Both the position numbers and the translations under genes were made by a program. This document shows, one piece after another, positions 7,190 through 14,022 of a DNA stretch of 14,022 bases. Source of the DNA: Prevotella sp. UBA6387. GTDB taxonomy: Bacteria; Bacteroidota; Bacteroidia; Bacteroidales; Bacteroidaceae. Under the pieces are notes generated by a model, which saw only the letters and a program-made list of their open reading frames with translations, was not told where the DNA came from and did not search any database. Each line of letters opens with the position of its first letter. Position 1 is the first letter of the stretch. The stretch covers positions 1 through 14,022 of the forward strand of contig DJQL01000138.1 of the NCBI GenBank assembly GCA_002437565.1, given 5' to 3'.

Positions 7190-9328
7190 TTATTGGCGCT
7201 GGTCAACGCCTCTCATTGTCAACGAGATGCGGCGGCGACGACCATCAACCTCCATCACTTTCACGCGCACGTGCTGATGAAGTTTAACGACTTCGTTTGG
7301 GTCACGCACAAACTTATCGGCGAGTTGTGAAATATGCACAAGGCCGTCTTGATGTACGCCAATGTCTACGAACGCCCCAAAATTGGTTATGTTGGTCACG
7401 ATGCCAGGCAGTTCCATCATTGGCACGAGGTCTTCCGGGGTATGCACACGAGGGTCAAACTCGAAGGTCTCGGCCTGTCCACGTGGGTCACGCCCAGGTT
7501 TCTCCAATTCCTTCATTATGTCTGTAAGCGTCGGCAAGCCCACGCTCTTGGTCACATACTTGTTGATGTTCACCTTCTTGCGCAGTTCTGGATTCTTAAT
7601 CAGTTCCTCCACAGAGCATCCACAGTCTGCCGCCATCTTCTCCACGATGGGATAACTCTCAGGGTGTACGGCTGAGGCGTCGAGCGGATTCTTGGCATTG
7701 GGTATGCGCAAGAAGCCAGCGCACTGCTGAAAGGCCGCCGGGCCGAGCCGTGGCACTTTCTTCAATTGGGCACGCGAGGTGAAAGGGCCGTTGGCCTTGC
7801 GATAATCCACGATGTTTTGGGCGAGTACTGGACCAAGGCCAGAGACATAAGTCAGCAAGTTCTTCGATGCCGTGTTCACGTTCACGCCGACACCGTTCAC
7901 GCACAGCTCAACCGTCTGGTCAAGACTATGCTTGAGCTTGCCTTGGTCAACATCGTGCTGATACTGCCCCACCCCAATGCTCTTAGGGTCAATCTTTACC
8001 AGTTCGGCGAGAGGATCCATAAGCCTACGCCCTATCGACACAGCACCTCTAACGGTGACGTCCTCGTCGGGGAACTCTTCTCGTGCCACCTCAGAAGCGG
8101 AATATATGCTCGCCCCATCCTCAGAGACCACATAAGTGGGGATGTCCTTGATCTGCCGCAAAATGTCGGAAGTCTCTCGCGACGCCGTTCCGTTGCCACA
8201 AGCTATGGCATCCACACGCCACTTGCGCGCCAAGTCATCAAACTGCTCCAAAGGTGACATACCATTTCTCGCGCGACGGTCTCCCACGGCAAACACCACT
8301 GTATGATATAGTAAGTTACCCTGCGCGTCGAGCACCACGACCTTGCAGCCAGTGCGTATGCCAGGGTCAACGCCCATGACACGTTTCTGTCCGAGTGGTG
8401 CCGCGAGAAGCAGTTGCCTAAGGTTTTCCTTGAATACGCGTATCGCCTCGTCGTCGGCACTTTCCTTGCTCAACGCGGCAAACTCATTTTCTATTGATGG
8501 CTCAACAAGCCTTTTATACCCATCCTCAACAGCCTCGGCCACAATGGTCTGGCAAGGGCCAAATCCACGCACATAGTGACGCTTGAGCCTTTCCACGTTG
8601 GTTTCGTCATCGCCTTTTATGCTCACTCTCAGCACGCCTTCCGCCTCACCACGGCGCATGGCGAGCAAGCGATGCGACGAACAGCGGCGCAACTCCTCTG
8701 AGAACGCGAAATAATCGCTGTATTTCTGAGCCTTGTCGTCATCCTTCATCTTTGGAATGACTCGTGACACTATCGTCGCCTCGCGCTGGAAGTTGCGACG
8801 CACAGTCTGCCTCGTGCCTTCATCGAGAGAGATGTCCTCCGCTATTATGTCTTGCGCGCCCTTTATGGCCTGTTCTACGTCTTTCACGTCGCCCTTGACA
8901 AATCGCTGAGCCGCCATGTCGGGATAATGTTCCTTTTGGATGAGAATCAAATTGGCGAGAGGCTCAAGCCCCTGCTCGCGCGCCACTTGGGCACGTGTCC
9001 GCCGGCGTGGCTTGAAAGGCATGTAGATGTCCTCTATCTCCGTGGCATCCCAAGAATTCTCTATGCGGTGCCGCAGGTCGTCAGTGAGCTTTCCTTGCGA
9101 CTCAATCGTCTTCAAGATTGTTTCCTTGCGCTTCTGCAACTCCTTCAACTTCTCGTAAAGGTCGCTCACGGCAGCCACCTGTACCTCGTTGAGGTTCCCA
9201 GTGGCCTCCTTGCGGTAGCGGCTGATGAAAGGTATCGTCGCGCCAGCGTCGAGAAGTTCTATGACCGCCGACGCTTGTTCCTGCCTGATACTAAGGCTTT
9301 GTGATATGATTATGGAATATTGGTTCAT
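7190..9328 (-). CDS. tex: Tex family nucleic-acid-binding protein (S1 RNA-binding, YqgF-like)
   Basis: The 712-residue protein is near the usual length for Bacteroidetes Tex (the E. coli protein is somewhat longer). An N-terminal helical Tex_N region includes GATIPFISRYRKEATGNLNE (residues 29-48). The YqgF/RNase H-like domain starts at RVMGVDPGIRTGCK (316-329) and runs to about 440. Helix-hairpin-helix repeats occupy about 482-545 (NVNTASKNLL, SGLGP, VPRLGPAAFQQ), and the S1 domain spans about 637-706 (PGIVTNITNFGAFVDIGVHQDGLVHISQL). Tex proteins are cytoplasmic, bind nucleic acid and resemble eukaryotic Spt6; roles in transcription and stress tolerance are reported for the family. The ATG at 9328 begins the conserved N terminus directly. 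The gene follows the S41 peptidase gene by 35 nt, with no clear own promoter seen in that gap. It is probably the last gene of the parC operon, ending at the shared terminator. Confidence 0.97.
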   Translation of the reverse strand: MNQYSIIISQSLSIRQEQASAVIELLDAGATIPFISRYRKEATGNLNEVQVAAVSDLYEKLKELQKRKETILKTIESQGKLTDDLRHRIENSWDATEIEDIYMPFKPRRRTRAQVAREQGLEPLANLILIQKEHYPDMAAQRFVKGDVKDVEQAIKGAQDIIAEDISLDEGTRQTVRRNFQREATIVSRVIPKMKDDDKAQKYSDYFAFSEELRRCSSHRLLAMRRGEAEGVLRVSIKGDDETNVERLKRHYVRGFGPCQTIVAEAVEDGYKRLVEPSIENEFAALSKESADDEAIRVFKENLRQLLLAAPLGQKRVMGVDPGIRTGCKVVVLDAQGNLLYHTVVFAVGDRRARNGMSPLEQFDDLARKWRVDAIACGNGTASRETSDILRQIKDIPTYVVSEDGASIYSASEVAREEFPDEDVTVRGAVSIGRRLMDPLAELVKIDPKSIGVGQYQHDVDQGKLKHSLDQTVELCVNGVGVNVNTASKNLLTYVSGLGPVLAQNIVDYRKANGPFTSRAQLKKVPRLGPAAFQQCAGFLRIPNAKNPLDASAVHPESYPIVEKMAADCGCSVEELIKNPELRKKVNINKYVTKSVGLPTLTDIMKELEKPGRDPRGQAETFEFDPRVHTPEDLVPMMELPGIVTNITNFGAFVDIGVHQDGLVHISQLADKFVRDPNEVVKLHQHVRVKVMEVDGRRRRISLTMRGVDQRQ

Positions 9329-9363
9329 TTCTTATATGATAAAGGCTATTATAACATACGGTT

Positions 9364-10365
9364 TCATTTTCTTATGACCTCGCGGGCTTTCTCTATCATG
9401 GAATCAATGCCACGGTCAATGTCGCCGGATGACAGGCCGACACTCACGTCAGGATCCATTCCGTCCTCGGTGCTGCGCATGTCGGTGTCGTAGATGGGAC
9501 AAGCCGAGAAACGTATGCTCCAGCCGTTTGGCAACTCAGAAGAAAACGGCAACCCGGCTCCCCCTCCAGTTCGGTCGCCAACTATGACCACGTCAGGGAA
9601 GTGTCGCATGTATTTCACGAACTCGTTGGCGGCAGAGAACACCGATCGGTTGACAAGCACCACCACGGGCTTGTGCCAACGTATGCCCTTCGCGGGCTTG
9701 AGCACCTGCTTTTCCAATCCGGAGAAGTCTTCGTGGCCTTTGCCTGTCTTATGCCGCATATAGCCCACAAGGGTTTCCTTGTCGGTGAATCGGGCGGCAA
9801 GGCTTTCAGCCGAAGTCAACATTCCTCCGCCGTTGTCGCGAAGATCGATTATCAGGCCGAGACACGGCTGAAGATAAAGGAAAATGTCGTCGAGGTTGCC
9901 CGCGCCAAAAGAGTTCTCAAAGGTGGGGACACGCAAATAGCCTATGTTATCGTCAAGGATACGATAGCGCATGCCGTTGGATATGCGATAGTCGGTGCCA
10001 AGATACACACGCACGAGCGAGTCGCTATAATTCTTAGGGTAGTTCTCATGGAACCCCCAATAGCGACTGTAATCGAAAGACGCAAAGAGGTTCACGTGCC
10101 CATCGCGCAATTCGGCGAGCATGTTGCCAAGCACTTCAAGCTGTTGGCTTTCGCTCATGCCATAATTGAATTGCGGTTGATAAACGGCGTGTATGGAATC
10201 CCAATCTATGCCTTTCTCCTTAAAGAAACAATAATGCTCGTCCATGATGCGCCACAAGGCCTCAAAGTTGCCTTGCAGAGAGTCATCATACTCATCCTCG
10301 GTAACGCACGCCGCGAGCATGAATGGCAAGATGAAAACAACAAATAGGTTCAACAGTCTTCTCAT
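9364..10365 (-). CDS. S41 family peptidase lipoprotein (tricorn/IRBP-like type)
   Basis: The 333-residue protein has a lipoprotein signal peptide ending in the lipobox LAAC, with Cys20 lipidated, so it is membrane anchored. The S41 core includes LRDGH (His90), IDLRDNGGG (173-181) and NRSVFSAANEF (239-249), with nucleophile Ser244. The position 25 residues later, occupied by the general-base Lys in CtpA-type enzymes (family motif FGKG), is Gly269 within DRTGGGAGLP. A Ser-Lys dyad is therefore absent and His90 is the likely base, as in tricorn-like S41 members. There is no room for a PDZ domain. The substrate is unknown. The start is 3 nt after the DUF3316 stop and is preceded by GGAGG, unusual in this phylum. 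Confidence 0.92.
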   Translation of the reverse strand: MRRLLNLFVVFILPFMLAACVTEDEYDDSLQGNFEALWRIMDEHYCFFKEKGIDWDSIHAVYQPQFNYGMSESQQLEVLGNMLAELRDGHVNLFASFDYSRYWGFHENYPKNYSDSLVRVYLGTDYRISNGMRYRILDDNIGYLRVPTFENSFGAGNLDDIFLYLQPCLGLIIDLRDNGGGMLTSAESLAARFTDKETLVGYMRHKTGKGHEDFSGLEKQVLKPAKGIRWHKPVVVLVNRSVFSAANEFVKYMRHFPDVVIVGDRTGGGAGLPFSSELPNGWSIRFSACPIYDTDMRSTEDGMDPDVSVGLSSGDIDRGIDSMIEKAREVIRK

Positions 10366-10368
10366 AGA

Positions 10369-11211
10369 TCAATACCTCCATCCTATTGTCACCGCATGGG
10401 TATATTGGTGATATTTCAAACTGTTGGCGCTCAATTGCCTTATATCGTTGAGATAACCGATGGTGAACGTCGTGCTCCAAAGACGGAAGTCGAACAACAG
10501 TTGTTGTTGAATCTGAAAGCCCGATGCCGGCGACGTGAACACCACGTTGTGGTCGTAGTTTCCTCGCGTGAAAATCTCGTAGTAGCTTTGACCATAGTTT
10601 GGCGAAAAGGCGATGCCCAAGGCTGGCGCCGAAGCCTCATATCGAAAGGCAAAGGGTCTGCCCTTGACATGGAACCGCCACGTCGCCATGACTGACGGAT
10701 CTACGCTCAACGCGAGTTTCAGCTGTGCTGGGTTGTTGCTGTTGCGGGTGTTATAGATACCGCCCAGCATGAAATCGCCAAGGAGTCCGACTCGCACGTT
10801 TAGCGTGGAGCGATCCATGTTGTAATGCCAACCAAAGCGCAGGTTGTACATGGCGCCTAAAAAGGAGTTGGCATTGCCTCGCGTACCGGCTTTCGACAGC
10901 AACGCTTCTTGCGACACGAACGTAGACCACTTGCGCATCCCCATGCCGCCAGTGCCGGCGCTATCGCTTTGCCCCACGAACTTGCGGTTTAGCCTTTCCT
11001 TGTTGTAGCGCAACTCCAGGCCTGTTGCCTTTTCCTGCGAGAGGTAGGTGTCGAGAATGTCCACATGACCAATGCTTATCAAACTGGCTTTCTCTTTTTG
11101 GGCCTTGGCCGCCACGCTGACCAAGAGCAAGGACAACGCAAGAGCCATGTGGTTGGCCGCGCGGCGGCAGTCAACCAAACGGGTGAAGGGTCTTATTGTG
11201 CCTTTTGCCAT
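10369..11211 (-). CDS. DUF3316 family protein, probable outer-membrane beta-barrel
   Basis: The 280-residue sequence fits DUF3316, a Bacteroidetes family of unknown function. Visible family features are HVDILDTYLSQEKATGLELR near the mature N terminus, GWHYN, the IYNTRNSNNPAQ segment, and SPNYGQSYYEIFTRGNYDHN. Alternating hydrophobic strands and a C-terminal aromatic (GWRY) suit an outer-membrane barrel. A hydrophobic signal segment (ALALSLLLVSVAAKAQ) begins only at residue 23. With the ATG at 11211 the n-region is 21 residues long; the ATG at Met22 (11148-11146) would give a short n-region and is a credible alternative start. The gene begins 14 nt after parC and ends 3 nt before the S41 gene, so co-transcription with both is likely. 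Confidence 0.88.
   Translation of the reverse strand: MAKGTIRPFTRLVDCRRAANHMALALSLLLVSVAAKAQKEKASLISIGHVDILDTYLSQEKATGLELRYNKERLNRKFVGQSDSAGTGGMGMRKWSTFVSQEALLSKAGTRGNANSFLGAMYNLRFGWHYNMDRSTLNVRVGLLGDFMLGGIYNTRNSNNPAQLKLALSVDPSVMATWRFHVKGRPFAFRYEASAPALGIAFSPNYGQSYYEIFTRGNYDHNVVFTSPASGFQIQQQLLFDFRLWSTTFTIGYLNDIRQLSANSLKYHQYTHAVTIGWRY
10375..10379 (-). promoter_or_regulatory. Shine-Dalgarno sequence (GGAGG) of the S41 peptidase gene
   Basis: On the - strand GGAGG lies 9 nt before the S41 ATG and inside the last codons of the DUF3316 gene. The other starts in this window lack such a sequence, as expected for Bacteroidetes. It supports the chosen start and tight coupling with the upstream gene. 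Confidence 0.5.
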
Positions 11212-11225
11212 CAGCGTATCTTTGT

Positions 11226-13925
11226 TTATTTTTCTTTATCGTCGAAGAGGTTGAGCTGCCCGGTGATCTCGTCGATGATTTGCTGGCGCGACTTGCCCGC
11301 GTCAGGATCAAGGTTCTCATTGTCTTCACCAGACGCGTTGGCGTCGCCATCATCTTGTGGCTCTGGTTGCCTGAGCGGTTCCAGTTCCTCCACGCTCTCC
11401 ACCTGCCAATTGCACACTCGCTTGCCCTTTGCCTTGAAGCTCTTGACACCGACAAACCGCTCGGCGTCTATATCCATGGGCGGCCTCACTGCGTCGGCTC
11501 CGCCAAACGTCACACGGATGTTGGGACAAGGCGTATCGGACAGAAGCATCAATCGGCTCTCGCTGTTTTCACCTACAAGGTTTTGCGGCATCTTCCTCGC
11601 GTCGAGCTGGAAGCGCTTGAGATAGAGGTAGCCGTTGTTGTCGGCATCCAGGAGAAGGGCTGTCCAAACCTTGTGTGGGTCATATTTCTCGATGAGCGTG
11701 ATGTTGTCCTCGAAATGATTGTTGAGGTCGAAGTCGGTGAGGTAATAGCTACCGCCATTGAGCATCACCAACACGGAGTCGTCGTCGTTGAACTCCCCGA
11801 GATACTTGCCGTGGGCATCGTAGTTGAGCCGTCGCACGTCGCCATCGAACCACACCTTCCGTCCACCTAGCGTGGAGTGCCCATGGCTTTTCAGCGTGAT
11901 GCGCTTTACTTGGCGTTTAGTCAAGAGGTTGCCTCTCACCGTTTTCGCCTTGATGAGAATGTCCGACAGGTCTTTCTCTATGAACAGTGCCTGCCGCTTG
12001 TTAGCCAGGTCTGGCTCGAGCGTCACCTTTATTGTCTCCGCCTCACCGTTGGGGTTGGCCGTAAAATAGCACACGCGTGAGCCGGGCGTGCCCATGGTGA
12101 GGTCATACTCGCGGTCGCGTATGATCGACGTGACATTGAATCGCTTGATATAATAAGGGCCTTTCTTGCCATCGCGATACACCACATTGTAAATCGTGCG
12201 CGTGTCGTTCTTCTTGAACACCTGCGCCCACAGCACGTTCTTGCCCACGAATATCTTGTCGGCGACCTTTATGACCTTGTATTTACCATCCTTGAAGAAG
12301 ATTATTATGTCGTCGATGTCCGAGCAGTTGCACACGAACTCGTCTTTCTTCAATCCCGTGCCTATGAATCCGTCCTGCCTGTTGATATACAGTTTCTCGT
12401 TGGCGTCGACCACCTTGGTCACCTCAATGGTGTCGAACGAGCGCACCTCCGTCAGGCGTGGGTGCTCCTTGCCATAAGTGTCTTTCAAGTGTTGGAACCA
12501 CGCCACCGTGACATCTGTCATGTGCGCGAGGTCATGCTCGATGCCTTTCAGCTCAGCCTTTATCTTGGCCATGAGCTTGTCGGCCTTGTCCTTGTTGTAT
12601 TTCAGTATGCGCTGCATCTTTATCTCGAGCAGTCGCAAATAATCGTCATTGCGTATCTCGCGCAAGAGCTTGGGCTTCCACGGCGTGAACTCACTGTCGA
12701 GGAACTGCAATACCGCTTTCTGGTCGGCGGCTTGCTCAAAGGCCTTTTGCTTATACATGCGTTCCTCTATGAATATGCGTTCCAGACTGGCGAAGAAAAG
12801 TTGCTCCTCCAGTTCTCCCTTGCGAATCTGAAGTTCCTTGCGCAAGAGTCCCATCGTGCGGTCGGTGGAGTGCTGCAACACTTGCGAGACGGTGAGGAAT
12901 TGTGGTTTGTCGTTTTCTATGACGCAACAGTTTGGCGAGATGTTTATCTCGCAGTCGGTAAAGGCATAGAGGGCGTCTATGGTCTTGTCGGGCGACACGC
13001 CCGGGGCCAGCACCACTTGTATCTCCACGTGGCGGGCTGTCATGTCTATGACCTTCCTCGCCTTTATCTTTCCTTTCTCTATGGCCTTGGTTATGGAGTC
13101 TTGCAGCGAGGCGGCCGTCTTGGAATACGGCACCTCGCTGATGACCAGCGTCTTGGAATCTCGCTTTTCTATCTTGGCCCTGACACGCACCATGCCACCT
13201 CGCTGGCCGTCATTGTATCGCGCCACGTCAATGGCCCCGCCCGTGGGGAAGTCTGGATACAGATGGAATTCCTCTCCGTGAAGATAGCTTATCGCGGCAT
13301 CGCAAAGCTCATTGAAGTTGTGTGGCAACACTTTCGAGGACAGGCCCACGGCAATGCCCTCCGCACCTTGCGCCAAAAGCAACGGGAACTTCACTGGCAG
13401 CGTCACTGGTTCCTTGTTGCGGCCATCGTAAGAGAGTTGCCACTCGGTGGTCTTGGGATTGAACACCGTCTCCAAGGCGAACTTCGACAGGCGCGCCTCT
13501 ATGTATCGTGGCGCCGCGGCACGGTCGCCGGTGAGTATGTTTCCCCAGTTGCCCTGCGTGTCCACGAGCAGGTCTTTCTGCCCGAGCTGCACCAAGGCAT
13601 CGCCAATGGAAGCGTCGCCGTGTGGATGAAACTTCATGGTCTCGCCCACCACGTTGGCCACCTTGTTGTATCGACCGTCGTCCATTCGCTTCATGGTGTG
13701 GAGGATACGACGCTGCACTGGCTTAAGACCGTCCTCAATATGAGGCACGGCTCGTTCCAAGATTACGTATGAGGCGTAATCGAGAAACCAGTTCTTGTAC
13801 ATGCCCGATAGGTGGTGAACCGCGCTGGCATCAAAGCGGTCTGCTGGCTGATAGTCTGAATGTTGGTCAACCGTAAGCGCATCGTCTTGGTTGGTATCGT
13901 TGTTTTTTGTCTTGTCGTCGTCCAT
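11226..13925 (-). CDS. parC: DNA topoisomerase IV subunit A (ParC)
   Basis: This is the 899-residue breakage-rejoining subunit of topoisomerase IV, which decatenates and relaxes DNA together with ParE. After an acidic N-terminal extension (about 1-34), the core shows NWFLDYASYVILERAVPHIEDGLKPVQRRIL (in pieces across 45-75), HPHGD (100-104) and the catalytic Tyr141 in APRYIEARL. A coiled-coil arm spans about 360-470 and a beta-pinwheel-like C-terminal domain starts at about 500. No GyrA box (QRRGGxG) is present in that domain, which favours ParC over GyrA. Residue 105, aligned with GyrA Ser83, is Ala; Asp109 aligns with Asp87. The last 50 or so residues are acidic and low-complexity, and end in QLNLF (890-894) plus DDKEK. 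The start at 13925 lies just downstream of a -7 promoter element. The gene leads a probable operon with DUF3316, S41 peptidase and tex genes. Confidence 0.96.
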   Translation of the reverse strand: MDDDKTKNNDTNQDDALTVDQHSDYQPADRFDASAVHHLSGMYKNWFLDYASYVILERAVPHIEDGLKPVQRRILHTMKRMDDGRYNKVANVVGETMKFHPHGDASIGDALVQLGQKDLLVDTQGNWGNILTGDRAAAPRYIEARLSKFALETVFNPKTTEWQLSYDGRNKEPVTLPVKFPLLLAQGAEGIAVGLSSKVLPHNFNELCDAAISYLHGEEFHLYPDFPTGGAIDVARYNDGQRGGMVRVRAKIEKRDSKTLVISEVPYSKTAASLQDSITKAIEKGKIKARKVIDMTARHVEIQVVLAPGVSPDKTIDALYAFTDCEINISPNCCVIENDKPQFLTVSQVLQHSTDRTMGLLRKELQIRKGELEEQLFFASLERIFIEERMYKQKAFEQAADQKAVLQFLDSEFTPWKPKLLREIRNDDYLRLLEIKMQRILKYNKDKADKLMAKIKAELKGIEHDLAHMTDVTVAWFQHLKDTYGKEHPRLTEVRSFDTIEVTKVVDANEKLYINRQDGFIGTGLKKDEFVCNCSDIDDIIIFFKDGKYKVIKVADKIFVGKNVLWAQVFKKNDTRTIYNVVYRDGKKGPYYIKRFNVTSIIRDREYDLTMGTPGSRVCYFTANPNGEAETIKVTLEPDLANKRQALFIEKDLSDILIKAKTVRGNLLTKRQVKRITLKSHGHSTLGGRKVWFDGDVRRLNYDAHGKYLGEFNDDDSVLVMLNGGSYYLTDFDLNNHFEDNITLIEKYDPHKVWTALLLDADNNGYLYLKRFQLDARKMPQNLVGENSESRLMLLSDTPCPNIRVTFGGADAVRPPMDIDAERFVGVKSFKAKGKRVCNWQVESVEELEPLRQPEPQDDGDANASGEDNENLDPDAGKSRQQIIDEITGQLNLFDDKEK

Positions 13926-13944
13926 GTGGTCGTGTGATTTCTTG

Positions 13945-13978
13945 CAAAGTTAACTAATTATCTGGCAAAACTCGTAAA
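13945..13978 (-). promoter_or_regulatory. Probable parC promoter (-7 TAACTTTG, weak -33)
   Basis: Read on the - strand, TAACTTTG (13952-13945) is an exact TAnnTTTG match. A weak -33 candidate, TTTA (13978-13975), sits 22 nt upstream, slightly beyond the ideal spacing. The transcript would start near 13940, leaving a leader of about 15 nt before the parC ATG. The remaining bases to the window end are AT-rich and hold no gene that I can see. Confidence 0.55.
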
Positions 13979-14022
13979 CAACCGTAACAAAATTCACAAA
14001 AAAACAACCGCAAAAGCATGAC

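Noticed and set aside
9329..9363. Separate promoter for tex in the 35-nt gap after the S41 gene
   Set aside because: No TAnnTTTG match is present on the - strand here; the nearest string (TAGCCTTTA) has wrong spacing and lacks the final G.
12462..13772. Long open frame (436 codons) on the + strand opposite parC
   Set aside because: It is fully antisense to an unmistakable parC, its translation is rich in His, Leu, Arg and Val with no recognisable domain, and it has no promoter or start signal. It mirrors the codon bias of parC.
11226..13925. Assignment as GyrA instead of ParC
   Set aside because: No GyrA box (QRRGGxG) is visible in the C-terminal domain, and the HPHGDASIGDALVQLGQKD region with its shortened loop fits the Bacteroidetes topoisomerase IV subunit.

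Overview
The window looks like ordinary chromosome of a Bacteroidales bacterium, plausibly Prevotella-like. The reasons are the tandem DUF5117/DUF4953-type met-zincins, a DUF3316 outer-membrane protein, a ParC of about 900 residues with an acidic tail, almost no Shine-Dalgarno sequences, and promoter elements of the Bacteroidetes TTTG / TAnnTTTG type. The assignment rests on recognised families, not on a database search. I saw no tRNA, rRNA, insertion sequence, CRISPR array or phage gene.

Left half, + strand (1-7103). A 5'-truncated zinc metalloprotease with an intact HExxHxxGxxH site is followed after 4 nt by a full-length paralog in which every zinc ligand and the catalytic Glu are replaced. 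This is followed, with a 1-nt stop/start overlap, by an exported S9 prolyl-oligopeptidase-type serine peptidase. The three probably form one operon of envelope peptidases. After a 144-nt gap holding a good Bacteroidetes promoter comes a separate gene for a small exported protein of probable beta-propeller fold. It ends at a hairpin terminator shared with the convergent genes on the other strand.

Right half, - strand (13925-7190). parC (topoisomerase IV subunit A), a DUF3316 beta-barrel-like protein, an S41 peptidase lipoprotein and tex (a nucleic-acid-binding factor) follow one another with gaps of 14, 3 and 35 nt. They could form one transcript starting just upstream of parC and ending at the hairpin at 7150-7187. 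It would mix DNA topology and RNA/DNA-binding functions with two envelope proteins.

The most interesting points are the catalytically dead met-zincin paired with an active one, a beta-clamp-binding-like pentapeptide at the extreme C terminus of ParC, Ala at the quinolone-determining Ser position of ParC, and an S41 peptidase that lacks the CtpA-type lysine. I found no evidence of a dramatic new defence or mobile system.
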